Counted from the first letter of the stretch, positions 44,780-53,925 are shown. The stretch: 64,000 nt of DNA from Inhella gelatinilytica (GCF_016093295.1 NZ_JAEDAL010000001.1:620001-684000), one strand, 5' to 3'. The notes: generated from the letters alone by a model not told the origin. Program-made: numbers and translations.

Positions 44780-45517
44780 TTACTGACGACGCAACGAAGC
44801 AAAGGGCCCAAAGAGCCAACTGCGCGCAGCCACCACCATGGTGTAAGGCCGCTTTTGATCGGGCGGGAGGCGCTGGTCCGTCAGGTGCTGCTGCGCGAAG
44901 TCTTGCGCAACACGCTCCAAGCGTTCGTTAAACGCCACCATGCGGGCGGGGCTGAGCTGGCCGTGCACCAAGAGCAGGCGTTCGCCCTCGCCATCGAAGT
45001 CCGCCTCAAAAAATTCTTGCGCTGCATGGTCGCGGAAGAATCGCATGACCGGCCCGCCGGGACGCCACCGGAAAGTCTTGGACACCAGCAGCCGGTAACG
45101 GTTCAGCGGACGCAATTCAATGACCCCGAGCCGATCCAGTTGGGCCAAATACCGAATCGCCTCCGGTTCGTCCAGGCGGTAGGTGCCCACGATCTGATCA
45201 AAAGACCATTGCGACAGACAGCACAGCGCCATCAGAAGCAACTTGGGGTCGCCCACGACCGCTTGCTCTTGGGCGGCACTCAGTTCGTGCCGCAGCGGCT
45301 GGGCGTCGGCCACGCGGCGCGCCAAATCGGCGAAGTCCATCTTCAGCACCCGCAGCACTTCGTCAATCCGTGACAAGGGCAAATCGCCCTCACTCGCAAA
45401 CATGCGCTTGACGCTGCTCTCGGCCAGCCCCAGGTGCTGGGCCAGTTCGGCGTAAGTGATGCCCGCCAGCTTGAGCTCACTCTTCAGGGCAGCGATGAGG
45501 TCACGGGTGCTTGACAT
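44780..45517 (-). CDS. XRE-family transcriptional regulator with uncharacterised C-terminal domain
   Basis: The 245-residue protein opens with a Cro/CI-type helix-turn-helix, LAGITYAELAQHLGLAESSV (about residues 17-36), followed by SRIDEVLRVLKMDF. The remainder shows LLLMALCCLSQWSFDQIVGT, a winged-helix-like AIRYLAQLDRLGVIELRPLN and a C-terminal mixed domain. Such a layout is frequent in gammaproteobacterial and betaproteobacterial one-component regulators with no known ligand. It may control the divergent amidohydrolase gene cluster or the reductase downstream; both are inference. Confidence 0.75.
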   Translation of the reverse strand: MSSTRDLIAALKSELKLAGITYAELAQHLGLAESSVKRMFASEGDLPLSRIDEVLRVLKMDFADLARRVADAQPLRHELSAAQEQAVVGDPKLLLMALCCLSQWSFDQIVGTYRLDEPEAIRYLAQLDRLGVIELRPLNRYRLLVSKTFRWRPGGPVMRFFRDHAAQEFFEADFDGEGERLLLVHGQLSPARMVAFNERLERVAQDFAQQHLTDQRLPPDQKRPYTMVVAARSWLFGPFASLRRQ

Positions 45518-45635
45518 GGGCACGAGTATCGCCAGATGCGCCCGCCCGGCGCGCCGGGACGACCCCTGAGGCAAACCGCTGGCCTCGTGGCCAACGGGCG
45601 GCCACCATCGCGGCCGTTTCAACCGGAGCCGCGAC

Positions 45636-46886
45636 ATGCCCCACCCCCTCACCCGCCGCCGCCTGCTGTGTTGCGGCGCCCTGGCCGCCGCCGGCCTGTT
45701 CACCGCCCTGGAGGCGCCCGCCCAGCCCCGCGTCGACCCGCGCCTGCAGGACTGGATCCACGACAGCCTGCACGGCCTGGACGCCACCCAGCTCTGGGAT
45801 AGCCACTGCCACCTGCTGGGCACTGGCGACAGCGGGTCCGGTTGCACGCTGCACCCCTCGCTGGACCAGTGGTGGCACCCCCTGGAGTACGGGCGCAAGC
45901 GCGCCATCCTGCACGGCGCCGGGGTGGCGCCGGGGTCGCCGGACGTCGACCGCAGCTTTGTCCAGCAGCTCGTCACCCTCACCCACGACTTCCCCCCCGG
46001 CGCGCGCTGGTTGCTGTTCGCCTTCGAACAGGCCCATGACGCGCGCGGGCGGGCGCTGCCGGAGGCCAGCACCTTTCACGTGCCCAATGCCTATGCCGCC
46101 CAGGTGGCCGCACAGCACCCCGAACGATTTGGCTGGGTGGCCTCGATCCACCCCTATCGGCCCGACGCCCTCGCGGCCCTGGCGCAGGCCGCCGCCCAGG
46201 GGGCGAAAGCCGTGAAGTGGTTGCCCGCCAGCATGGGCATGGACCCGGCCGATCGGCGCTGCCGGCCGTTTTACGACGCGCTGGTGCAGCACGGGCTTCC
46301 GCTCATCGTCCATTGCGGGGACGAGCACGCCGTGCCCGGCCTGGGCCTGCAGGCGCTGGGCAACCCGCTGCGGCTGCGCGTGGCGTTGGAGGCGGGTGTC
46401 ACGGTCATCGTGGCGCACTGCGCCTCCCTCGGTCAGGCGCCCGACTGGGATCGCCGCAGCGCCCCGCCGCGGCCGGCGTTTGAACTCTTCGCCCGTCTGA
46501 TGGACGAGGGCCATGAGCGCCTGCTCGGGGACCTGTCGGCGGTGGCGCAGTTCAACCGCTCGCCGGAGGTGCTGCGCACCCTCATTCGACGGGAGGACTG
46601 GCACGGGCGCCTGCTGCACGGGTCCGACCACCCCTTGCCCGGTTTGGCCCCGATGGTGCAGCTCGGGGCCCTGGCGCGCGCGGGCCTGATCGACGCCGCC
46701 GAACGCCCCGGGCTCACAAGTCTGCGCCGCCACAACCCGCTGCTGTTCGACTTGGTGCTCAAGCGCCGTCTGCGCTGGCAGGGCCAAGCCCTGGCGGCCA
46801 GCGCCTTTGCGACCGCGCGGCACTTTGCGGTCTCGCCCCGCGATACCGCCGGCCTCAGCACCCGCCACCCCGGGCAAAGGCTTTGA
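45636..46886 (+). CDS. Exported amidohydrolase-2-like metal-dependent hydrolase
   Basis: The 416-residue TIM-barrel hydrolase starts with a twin-arginine-like signal (TRRRLLCCGALAAAGLF). The metal-binding DSHCHLLG (residues 55-62) supplies the HxH pair. VKWLPASMG is the Lys-containing strand, LIVHCGDEHA and VIVAHCASLG carry the two metal/His sites, and LLHGSDHPLPG carries the terminal Asp. The family hydrolyses or decarboxylates varied small substrates. A Tat leader is unusual and implies the cofactor is loaded in the cytoplasm. It is the first gene of a cluster of envelope-type small genes. Confidence 0.85.
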   Translation: MPHPLTRRRLLCCGALAAAGLFTALEAPAQPRVDPRLQDWIHDSLHGLDATQLWDSHCHLLGTGDSGSGCTLHPSLDQWWHPLEYGRKRAILHGAGVAPGSPDVDRSFVQQLVTLTHDFPPGARWLLFAFEQAHDARGRALPEASTFHVPNAYAAQVAAQHPERFGWVASIHPYRPDALAALAQAAAQGAKAVKWLPASMGMDPADRRCRPFYDALVQHGLPLIVHCGDEHAVPGLGLQALGNPLRLRVALEAGVTVIVAHCASLGQAPDWDRRSAPPRPAFELFARLMDEGHERLLGDLSAVAQFNRSPEVLRTLIRREDWHGRLLHGSDHPLPGLAPMVQLGALARAGLIDAAERPGLTSLRRHNPLLFDLVLKRRLRWQGQALAASAFATARHFAVSPRDTAGLSTRHPGQRL

Positions 46887-46939
46887 CTGCCGGCCTTCGC
46901 CTGGACACCATCGCCCCACCTCAACTCTGGAGCCCCGAC

Positions 46940-47392
46940 ATGCCCCGCCCCCTTGCCCCCCGACACGACACCCGCGCCTGGCAAATCCAGGTCTGGGTGT
47001 CCTTTGGTGTGGCCGTGCTGCTCTGCGGCTCGGGGCTGGCCTACCTGCCGGTCAGCCCCATCGAGCGCGCCTTTCTGGTGATGGCCTATGTGTTCTGCCT
47101 GTGCACGGTGTTTGCCCTGGCCAAGTTCGTGCGCGACCGCCATGCCAACCTGCCCGAAACGCCGGCCTGGGGCTTGGTGGTCTGGGGCGGCTTCGGGGCG
47201 GCCATGGCCCTGACCGGCTGGGGCCTGTGGGTGTTGGAGATCCCCTCCGCCTTCGCCGCCTACTTGCTGGTGGCCTGGCTGTTCCTGATCTCGGCGGCCT
47301 TCACGCTGGCCAAGACCCTGCGCGACGCCCATGAAGACCGCCTGGCCCTTGGTTTCAACCGCCCCACCCCCACCCCGTCGGAGTCCGTATGA
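46940..47392 (+). CDS. YiaA/YiaB-like inner-membrane protein
   Basis: The 150-residue protein has four hydrophobic segments in two pairs, each pair ending in a Lys/Arg-rich turn (FALAKFVRDRHAN; FTLAKTLRDAHEDR). This repeated two-helix unit is the YiaAB domain. The function is unknown in E. coli as well. It overlaps the next gene by 4 bp. Confidence 0.8.
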   Translation: MPRPLAPRHDTRAWQIQVWVSFGVAVLLCGSGLAYLPVSPIERAFLVMAYVFCLCTVFALAKFVRDRHANLPETPAWGLVVWGGFGAAMALTGWGLWVLEIPSAFAAYLLVAWLFLISAAFTLAKTLRDAHEDRLALGFNRPTPTPSESV

Positions 47393-47811
47393 AAGCCCTT
47401 GTGAAACACGCTCCCTGCTTCGCCCTCAGCGCCCTGCTGAGCCTGACCGGCCCTGCGGCGCACGCCCATGGGGACGCCTCCGAACTCAGTGCCCTGTCCG
47501 CCCTGCCCGTGGCGATCTCGGTTGCGGCGCCGGTGCTGGTGCTGTCGGCCGGGGCCACGCTGAGTGTGGTGGCGCTGGAAGTCAGCGCCGAGGGCACGGT
47601 GTGGGTGCTGGAGCGCGCCAGTGACGGGGCCCGCATCAGCCTGCGCTTTGCGGGGCGTCTGGCACACGCCAGCGTGCACGCCGCCGGCACCCTCGTCACG
47701 GTGACCGTGCTGTCCGCCGGGCATTTGCTGTCGATCGCCGGCCAGGCCATCGCTTTCGTGCCCAATGCCATCGGCCAGGCGCTGCTGCACCACGAAGAGG
47801 TGGCGCGGTGA
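47389..47811 (+). CDS. STM0539-family exported protein
   Basis: The 140-residue protein has a signal peptide ending near AHA (residues 25-27). The mature part is Ala/Val/Ser-rich: SALPVAISVAAPVLVLSAGA, then VWVLERASDGARISLRF and IAFVPNAIGQALLHHEE. This corresponds to the STM0539 family, which commonly precedes a DUF2145 gene. Long hydrophobic stretches without charge suggest membrane association. Its role is unknown. It overlaps both neighbours by 4 bp. Confidence 0.75.
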   Translation: MKALVKHAPCFALSALLSLTGPAAHAHGDASELSALSALPVAISVAAPVLVLSAGATLSVVALEVSAEGTVWVLERASDGARISLRFAGRLAHASVHAAGTLVTVTVLSAGHLLSIAGQAIAFVPNAIGQALLHHEEVAR

Positions 47812-48599
47812 AGCGCTGGTTGCTGGCCCTGGGCCTGATCGCCGTGCTGGGCGTGGCGCAGGCCGGCCGCCGCTGCGACGAGCAAGTGCCCCAAGCCGAC
47901 CGCGTGGCCCAGGGCCTGGCCCTGGCGGAGCGCACAGCCCGGGCGCTGGATGCCACGGGCGGCGACGTGGCCCTGCTGGCACGGGCCGGACAGGACCTGC
48001 GCCAGTACCGCTTGCAGTGGTCGCACCTGGCCTTTGTCTACCGCGTCGCGCCCTCCACGGACGATGCACCCGGCACCTGGCGCGTGCTGCACAAGCTGAA
48101 CCACTGCGACAGCGACCGCGCCGGCTTGTTCCGCCAGGGCGTGGGGGACTTCTTCCTCGACGACCCGCACCGCTTCGAAGCCGCCTTCGTGGTGCTGACA
48201 CCCGAGGCAGCCAGCCGCGTGCGCGCGGTGCTGGAGGACCCCACCCGGCTGCGCGCCTGGCACGAACGCCGCTACAGCGTGGTCAGCTATGCCTGGGGCC
48301 AGCGCTATCAGCAAAGCAACCAGTGGGTGGTTGAGACCTTGGCCGGCGCGCTGGAGCCGCAGGCCACCACGCGTGAGCGGGCGCAGGCCTGGTTGCGCCT
48401 GCGGGGATACGAGCCCACGGTGTTGCGCATCAGCGCCTGGACCCGACTCGGCGGGCGCATGAGCCGGGCCAACGTCGCCTTTGACGACCATCCGAACAGC
48501 GAACGCTTTTCCGACCGCATCGCCACCGTGGGGGCGGACTCGGTGCTGCGCTGGGCGCCGGCTGCGGGCATTTCCGGGCCCGTGCTGACCGTGCGCTGA
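47808..48599 (+). CDS. DUF2145-family exported protein
   Basis: The 263-residue protein starts at a GTG overlapping the previous stop by 4 bp. A signal peptide (LLALGLIAVLGVAQA) precedes a mature part matching DUF2145: LRQYRLQWSHLAFVYRV, WRVLHKLNHCDSDRAGLF, FFLDDPHRFEAAFVVL, and later YSVVSYAWGQRYQQSNQW with a final RFSDRIATVGADSVLRW. A single conserved-looking Cys near residue 100 and several His/Asp (SHLAF, NHCDSD) could be catalytic, as in papain-like or amidase-like folds. No activity is established. Confidence 0.8.
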   Translation: MKRWLLALGLIAVLGVAQAGRRCDEQVPQADRVAQGLALAERTARALDATGGDVALLARAGQDLRQYRLQWSHLAFVYRVAPSTDDAPGTWRVLHKLNHCDSDRAGLFRQGVGDFFLDDPHRFEAAFVVLTPEAASRVRAVLEDPTRLRAWHERRYSVVSYAWGQRYQQSNQWVVETLAGALEPQATTRERAQAWLRLRGYEPTVLRISAWTRLGGRMSRANVAFDDHPNSERFSDRIATVGADSVLRWAPAAGISGPVLTVR

Positions 48600-48635
48600 C
48601 TACCATCGCCCCCTTGTCACCGGAGGACACGCCCC

Positions 48636-50525
48636 GTGAGTGCCGCCCATTCCAACCAGTTCGCCCTGATGGGCCAGCGTCGTTTTGCCCCGTTCTTTTG
48701 GACCCAATTCCTGGGCGCGGCCAACGACAACCTGTTCAAGTTTGCGTTCACGATGATCGTGACCTTCCAGCTCAGCGTGAGCTGGATGCCGCCGGCTCAG
48801 GCGGGCTTGGTGATCGGCGCCGTCTTCATCCTGCCCTTCGTGCTGTTCAGCGCCACGGCCGGGCAGTTGGCGGACAAGCTGGACAAGCGCGGCTTGATGC
48901 GCGCCATCAAGAACCTGGAGGTCTTCATCATGGCGCTGGCCGCCTGGGGGCTCTATACCCAGCAGGTCGCGGTACTGCTGGCCTGCATCTTCCTGCTGGG
49001 CCTGCACTCCACCTTCTTTGGCCCGGTCAAGTACGCCTACATGCCGCAGCACCTGGCCGCGGAGGAGCTGACCGGCGGCAATGGCATGGTGGAGATGGGC
49101 ACCTTCGTTGCCATCCTGGCCGGCAACTTGGTGGGAGGGGCCTTGATCGCCATTCCCGGCGATGGCCCCCACTACGTCGCCTGGGCAGGCTTGGCCTTGG
49201 CGGTCGCCGGGCGCTTGGCGGCGCAGGCCCTGCCGCCCACGCCGGCCAGTGACGCCGGCTTGACGGTGAACTGGAACCCCGTCTCGGAGACATGGCGCAA
49301 CCTCCACATCGCCCACCAAAGCCTGGTGGTGTTCCGCTCGTTGCTGGGCATCTCCTGGATGTGGTTTGTGGGCGCTGTCTTCCTGGGCAACTTCCCGGCG
49401 TTCGCCAAGGACGTGCTGCACGGCAACGAGCAAGTGGCCTCCCTCCTGCTGGCGGTGTTCTCGGTCGGCATCGCGCTGGGCTCACTGGCCTGCGAGATGC
49501 TCTCGCGCCGCATGGTGGAGATTGGTCTGGTGCCGCTGGGCGCCATCGGCATGACGGTGTTTGCGGTGGATCTGTATTTCGCCTGCCAGGGTCTGCCGCC
49601 CGCCCCCGCTGCGGCCTACGGGCTCGGGGCCTTCGTGGCCGCGCCGGGCCACCTGCGCGTCATGGCCGACCTGGCCTTGCTGGCGGCCTGCGCGGGCCTC
49701 TACAGCGTGCCCATGTACGCCCTGATCCAGCTGCGCGCGCAGGCCACGCACCGCGCCCGCATCATTGCGGCTAACAACATCTTGAACGCGCTGTTCATGA
49801 TTGGCGCCTCCTTGAGCGCCGGCCTGCTGCTGAGCCAGGGCGCCAGCGTGCCGGAGCTCTTCCTGTTCGTCGGCCTGGCCAACGCCGTGGTCGGCGCCTA
49901 CATCTTTCTGGTCGTGCCCGAGTACCTGCTGCGCTTCGTCGCCTTCGTGCTCTCTCACACGGTGTACCGGCTGCGCCTGCACGGGGCCGAGCGCATTCCC
50001 ACCGAGGGTGCGGCGCTCCTGGTGTGCAACCACGTGAGCTTCATCGACGCCGTGCTGTTGATGGGGGTGAGCCCGCGTCCCGTGCGTTTTTTGATGGATC
50101 ACCGCATCTTCAAGACACCCGTGCTGGGCTGGCTGTTCCGCCTCGCCAAGGCCATCCCCATCGCCCCGCAGAAGGAAGACCCCCAGGCTTACGAGCGGGC
50201 GTTTGCCGCGGCCGAGCAGGTGCTGCGCGAGGGCGACTTGCTGGCCATCTTCCCGGAAGGCGGCATCACACGCGACGGCACGCTGCAGCCCTTCAAGGGC
50301 GGGCTGATGAAGATTCTGGACGCCCAGCCCGTGCCCGTGGTGCCTATGGCGCTGAAGAACCTGTGGGGCTCGTTCTTCAGCCGCATCGAAGGCGGCCAGG
50401 CCATGGTCAAGCCCTTCCGTCGCGGGCTGTTCAGCCCGGTCGAGGTGGTGGTGGGGGAAGCGGTAGCGCCCAGTTCGGTCACCCCTGAGACCCTGCAGGC
50501 CCGCGTGCAGGAGCTGCTGGCGTGA
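48636..50525 (+). CDS. MFS lysophospholipid transporter-acyltransferase fusion (LplT-PlsC-like)
   Basis: The 629-residue protein joins an MFS transporter (about 1-415; FFWTQFLGAANDNLFKFAF at the start is typical of LplT) to a PlsC acyltransferase domain. The acyltransferase has NHVSFID with the HX4D motif at 466-471 and FPEGGITRDG. It resembles LplT with the acyltransferase half of Aas, but the acyl-ACP synthetase domain is absent. It would flip lysophospholipid inward and re-acylate it, or make phosphatidate from lysophosphatidate. The GTG at 48636 has GGAGGA upstream. Confidence 0.88.
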   Translation: MSAAHSNQFALMGQRRFAPFFWTQFLGAANDNLFKFAFTMIVTFQLSVSWMPPAQAGLVIGAVFILPFVLFSATAGQLADKLDKRGLMRAIKNLEVFIMALAAWGLYTQQVAVLLACIFLLGLHSTFFGPVKYAYMPQHLAAEELTGGNGMVEMGTFVAILAGNLVGGALIAIPGDGPHYVAWAGLALAVAGRLAAQALPPTPASDAGLTVNWNPVSETWRNLHIAHQSLVVFRSLLGISWMWFVGAVFLGNFPAFAKDVLHGNEQVASLLLAVFSVGIALGSLACEMLSRRMVEIGLVPLGAIGMTVFAVDLYFACQGLPPAPAAAYGLGAFVAAPGHLRVMADLALLAACAGLYSVPMYALIQLRAQATHRARIIAANNILNALFMIGASLSAGLLLSQGASVPELFLFVGLANAVVGAYIFLVVPEYLLRFVAFVLSHTVYRLRLHGAERIPTEGAALLVCNHVSFIDAVLLMGVSPRPVRFLMDHRIFKTPVLGWLFRLAKAIPIAPQKEDPQAYERAFAAAEQVLREGDLLAIFPEGGITRDGTLQPFKGGLMKILDAQPVPVVPMALKNLWGSFFSRIEGGQAMVKPFRRGLFSPVEVVVGEAVAPSSVTPETLQARVQELLA

Positions 50526-51094
50526 AACTGACGACCGAGCGGCTGGCCCTGCTGCCCCCGGCGGCGGTGAGCGCCGCCGCGGTGGCGGATTTCACCCGCC
50601 GCAACGCCGTGCACTTCGCCCCTTGGGACCCACCCCGCCCGGCGGCGGTTGAGACCGAGGCCTATTGGGCAGAGAAGCTGCCGGCCCAGCAGGCGGTGCA
50701 AGACCGCGGCGAGGGCTGGCGCTGGTTCTTGGTGAGACCCGAGGCGCCCGATCGCGTGATCGGCAAGGCCGAACTGAGCAGCATCGTCCGCGGCCCGCAC
50801 CACAGCGCCAACCTGGGCTACGCCCTCGATGCCCAGGCCCAAGGCCAGGGTCTGATGACCGAGGCCCTCACCACCATCGTGGCTGCCGCCTTCGGCCCCG
50901 GCATCGCCCTGCACCGCTTGCAAGCCGGCTACCGCCCCGAGAACCAGCGCAGCGGCCGCGTGCTGGACCGGTTGGGCTTTCGCGAGATCGGCCTGGCGCG
51001 GGATTACCTCTTCATCGACGGCGCCTGGCGCGACCATCGGCTGGTGGAGCTGATCAACCCGCAGTGGACAGCGCCGGTGGGGTGGGGTGCATGA
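50522..51094 (+). CDS. RimJ/RimL-type GNAT acetyltransferase
   Basis: The 190-residue protein starts at a GTG overlapping the previous stop by 4 bp. It has the GNAT acetyl-CoA loop YALDAQAQGQGLMTEALTTI, then RLQAGYRPENQRSGRVLDRL and LGFREIGLARDYLFIDGAWR, the common RimJ/RimL ending. Such enzymes acetylate protein N-termini or amino groups of small molecules. The substrate is unknown. Confidence 0.88.
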   Translation: MKLTTERLALLPPAAVSAAAVADFTRRNAVHFAPWDPPRPAAVETEAYWAEKLPAQQAVQDRGEGWRWFLVRPEAPDRVIGKAELSSIVRGPHHSANLGYALDAQAQGQGLMTEALTTIVAAAFGPGIALHRLQAGYRPENQRSGRVLDRLGFREIGLARDYLFIDGAWRDHRLVELINPQWTAPVGWGA

Positions 51095-51894
51095 ACCCGT
51101 GGCGGCTCTTGATCGTGCAAGGGTTCATGCTTCTGGGGATGGTCGCCCCCAGCGCCAGCTGGGCCCTGAGTTGCGTTCCCTTGACCCACCAAGCCGTGCT
51201 GGTCTGCGAGGGCTCACCCGCCCACTGCACGGCGCAGTTCGTGATTCTGGAAGTGCCCGACTTTTATTGCCGGCGCCATCCCCTCATCGTTCCGACCGAA
51301 CCCGGCCTGAGCGCTCAACTGCAGGCTGAGGTGCGGCGCACGGGCAAGTCTTTTTCGGAACCGCGCCTGGTGGTGGCCCATCTGACCTCACCTTATTGGG
51401 AGGCTGCCTTCAATCATCCCGGTGGCACGTTGAATTACGGAGAGATGCTGCGTGCCCATGAGCGAAGGGAGGTGGGCTGGCGTGAAGTGCATCACGGGCC
51501 TACATCGTTTTGGTTTGAAGAGCGAAGTGAATCCCCCTCGCCAGAGCGTCTAGCCACATTGAAACAAGGAGCGGATGCACGCGCCCGCACCCTGCTCAGC
51601 CACGATCGGTGGCACGACATCATCCAATGGGCGCTTCTGGCAGCGATGGCACTGACGCTCATGGGCGGCACATGGCGGTTCATTCGCCAACGCAAGGGGC
51701 CGGTGCGGCACTTGGCAGGCATTGCCTTGACACAGTTCTGTGTCGCGGGGGGCTTGGTTTGGGGTCTGTTTGAAGTCGGCTCGCATTCGCCCGTCACGGG
51801 GTGGGCGGCGTTGGGGGTGCCTTTCGCCGTCCTGGTGACTGCACTGCAAATCGCTTGCTGCGGCTTCGTCGCTTGGCGCCGCCGACACTTTTAG
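51091..51894 (+). CDS. Uncharacterised membrane protein with Cys-rich exported part
   Basis: The 267-residue protein overlaps the previous stop by 4 bp (ATGA). A signal peptide (LLGMVAPSASWA) is followed by a domain with about four Cys (SCVPLTHQAVLVCEGSPAHC, FYCRRH), probably disulfide bonded outside the cytoplasm, then three hydrophobic segments at the C-terminus (WALLAAMALTLMGGTW, GLVWGLFEVGS, VLVTALQIACCGFVAW). I recognise no family. It converges with a TonB receptor with 4 bp between stops. Its base composition is somewhat less GC-rich than the genes upstream. Confidence 0.6.
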   Translation: MNPWRLLIVQGFMLLGMVAPSASWALSCVPLTHQAVLVCEGSPAHCTAQFVILEVPDFYCRRHPLIVPTEPGLSAQLQAEVRRTGKSFSEPRLVVAHLTSPYWEAAFNHPGGTLNYGEMLRAHERREVGWREVHHGPTSFWFEERSESPSPERLATLKQGADARARTLLSHDRWHDIIQWALLAAMALTLMGGTWRFIRQRKGPVRHLAGIALTQFCVAGGLVWGLFEVGSHSPVTGWAALGVPFAVLVTALQIACCGFVAWRRRHF

Positions 51895-51898
51895 GTTC

Positions 51899-53815
51899 TC
51901 ACCAACTCCCCGACACCGTCAGCTCCACCAGTCGGCGCGGCGCTTCGGCATAGAGCCCCGCACCGCGCAATTCGTAATAGTGCCGGTCAGTCGCATTGGC
52001 CACGCGCAGGCGCAGGCTCAGCGGCTGGGCGCCGACGTGCAGCGGGGCGCGCAAGCCCAGGTCCAGCAAGGTGACGGCGGGCAATTCCACCCGGTTGTCC
52101 CGCGTGGCGGCCATCGGCCCGGTGTGCGAGACACCAGCGTCCAGACTCACCCCCTGCAAGGCCGCGGGCGACCACACGGCGTTGAGCTTGAGCTGTCGCT
52201 CGGGTTGACCCAGCGGGCGCTCGCCCACGCGGCCCAGGGTGACGGCCTCGCCGCGCACGCGCGGCTGCATCCACAAGGCCCCCACGAGCAGGCGCAGCTC
52301 CGGCATGGGATGGCCCGCGAGCGAGGTTTCGAACCCGCGGTGGCGCACCTCACCCAGTTGCGTGTAGAGGTTGGCGGCGTCGAGATTGAAGTAGGGCTTC
52401 TGGACCTCAAACACCCCGGCCACCCACCGCAAACGCGGCGCCAGCTGCCAACGGAGGCCTGCATCACGCTGCGTGGTGAGGATGGCGGGCACCGCCTGGT
52501 TGCGGTTGCTGGCGTTGGGCGGGGCGATGCCGCTTTCCTCCAGACCCCGGGTCAGGCCCGCATAGGCCACCAGGTGAGGGCTCCAATGCCAAGCCCCGCT
52601 GAGGTTGCCCAGCACCGGCTGAGAGCGGTCTTCCACCGCGGCCAGGCCCGGACGCTCCAGGCGCTTGCGGTAGGTGGTGCGCTGCACGCCGGCGTTGAGC
52701 TCCCACTCACGACCATCGCGCAATTCGTAGGCCAGGCCCAGCCACTGCTGGCGGATGCGGTCCTGGCTGAGCGGCCCGAAGGCGAAAGCCGGCTCGGGGG
52801 CGCTCACCGGGTCCTCCACCCGGCCGGGGCCCAGGTCCACCCGAGCCGAGCCGCCATACTGCCGCAAACGTTCCCGCCCAGCCCACTGCAGGTGCCAACG
52901 CTGATGCCACTGCGCTCCGCGCCGCGTATGGCTCAGTCGCAGCTCACCGCTGTCTGAGGCGTTGCGGCTCGCGGGGTCGATGGTGAGCTGACGCTGGCCC
53001 AAGCCAGTCGCATCGGCCTGAACAATCAGGTGGCTGGCGCCGCGCTCATCGTCAAATTCGGAGTGGAACAAGCCGGCGCGCAGCTGCCACTCCGGCGCCA
53101 GGGTCTCGCGCCACAAGGCCCCGCGGTTGCGCGCGGTCCCGCGGTAGTAGGACCAATCCGGCCCCTGGAAGCGCCGCTGCGTGTCGAACTGCGGCAAGGC
53201 CGCTGCGGCGGGGCTGACCAAGGCCGCAATTTGGTCGAATGGGGTGTTGTGTTGCGAGAGGAACACCATGGCCTCCCGCTCGGGGCTGGGGCGCCACCAC
53301 AGCGCCAGGCTGCCATTCGCGCCTTGTGCGTGCGTGCCGTTGCCGTAGCGAATGCGCTGCGCCGACAAGCCCCCCGTCACGCCCCAAGCCGTACCCTTGA
53401 TCGGCTGCGAAAAATCGACATCCAGGTAACGCCCGCCCCAGTGGTCGGACGTCAAACTGACCTGCCCCTCCCCTTGCGCACCGGGGCGACGCAACTGGTG
53501 GTCCACGATGCCGGTGGGCGACGGAAACACGAAGCCCTGCGCGCTCAAACCCACTCTCACCTGGCTGGCGGTGCGCAGGCGGGCGCTCACGCCCCAGACC
53601 TGGTCAAAGTACAGCCCGTCAATGCGCACATTGCCCGCGGCGGTGGGCGAAAAACCCCGCACGCTGCCGGTGGTGTACAGCCCAATCGACTCGCGACCCA
53701 CGCTGGTGCCAAAAGCGTCACTGGCGGCTTTAACGGCGTTGTCGTTGGCCTGGGCAGGCTCGGTCAGCACACAGGCGGCTGCAAGGGCAAGGGGAAGGCG
53801 GCGCAGGGCAGTCAC
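51899..53815 (-). CDS. TonB-dependent receptor, second copy
   Basis: The 638-residue outer-membrane receptor has a signal peptide (LALAAACVLTEPAQA) and a plug that begins within 45 residues: ESIGLYTTGSVRGFSPTAAG, VRIDGLYFDQVW. A barrel follows, ending in VSGSW with terminal aromatic Trp. The N-terminal extension and recognisable TonB box are missing or very short, and the plug is smaller than usual. Middle barrel strands include RLRVANATDRHYYELRGAGL, the usual late motif. No transport or siderophore genes lie beside it, so substrate is unknown. Confidence 0.85.
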   Translation of the reverse strand: MTALRRLPLALAAACVLTEPAQANDNAVKAASDAFGTSVGRESIGLYTTGSVRGFSPTAAGNVRIDGLYFDQVWGVSARLRTASQVRVGLSAQGFVFPSPTGIVDHQLRRPGAQGEGQVSLTSDHWGGRYLDVDFSQPIKGTAWGVTGGLSAQRIRYGNGTHAQGANGSLALWWRPSPEREAMVFLSQHNTPFDQIAALVSPAAAALPQFDTQRRFQGPDWSYYRGTARNRGALWRETLAPEWQLRAGLFHSEFDDERGASHLIVQADATGLGQRQLTIDPASRNASDSGELRLSHTRRGAQWHQRWHLQWAGRERLRQYGGSARVDLGPGRVEDPVSAPEPAFAFGPLSQDRIRQQWLGLAYELRDGREWELNAGVQRTTYRKRLERPGLAAVEDRSQPVLGNLSGAWHWSPHLVAYAGLTRGLEESGIAPPNASNRNQAVPAILTTQRDAGLRWQLAPRLRWVAGVFEVQKPYFNLDAANLYTQLGEVRHRGFETSLAGHPMPELRLLVGALWMQPRVRGEAVTLGRVGERPLGQPERQLKLNAVWSPAALQGVSLDAGVSHTGPMAATRDNRVELPAVTLLDLGLRAPLHVGAQPLSLRLRVANATDRHYYELRGAGLYAEAPRRLVELTVSGSW

Positions 53816-53895
53816 GGGGCGGGTCTCTAAAACGGCCGCGCAGTGTAGGCAGGCCGTTCCCCGGTGCCAAAAGCAAGCGAGCTGCGATCACCCCA

Positions 53896-53925
53896 AAAAG
53901 CAAACCCGGCCAAAGGCCGGGTTTG
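53896..53925 (-). terminator. Rho-independent terminator after the SWIB gene
   Basis: An 11-bp perfect stem (CAAACCCGGCC / GGCCGGGTTTG) with a 3-base loop is followed on the minus strand by CTTTTTGGGG. It lies 41 bp past the SWIB gene stop and ends its transcript before the TonB receptor. Confidence 0.85.

Noticed and set aside
45543-45556. Perfect palindrome CCCGGCGCGCCGGG between the XRE and amidohydrolase genes
   Set aside because: Short GC-only palindromes are expected often at this base composition; no second copy seen nearby.
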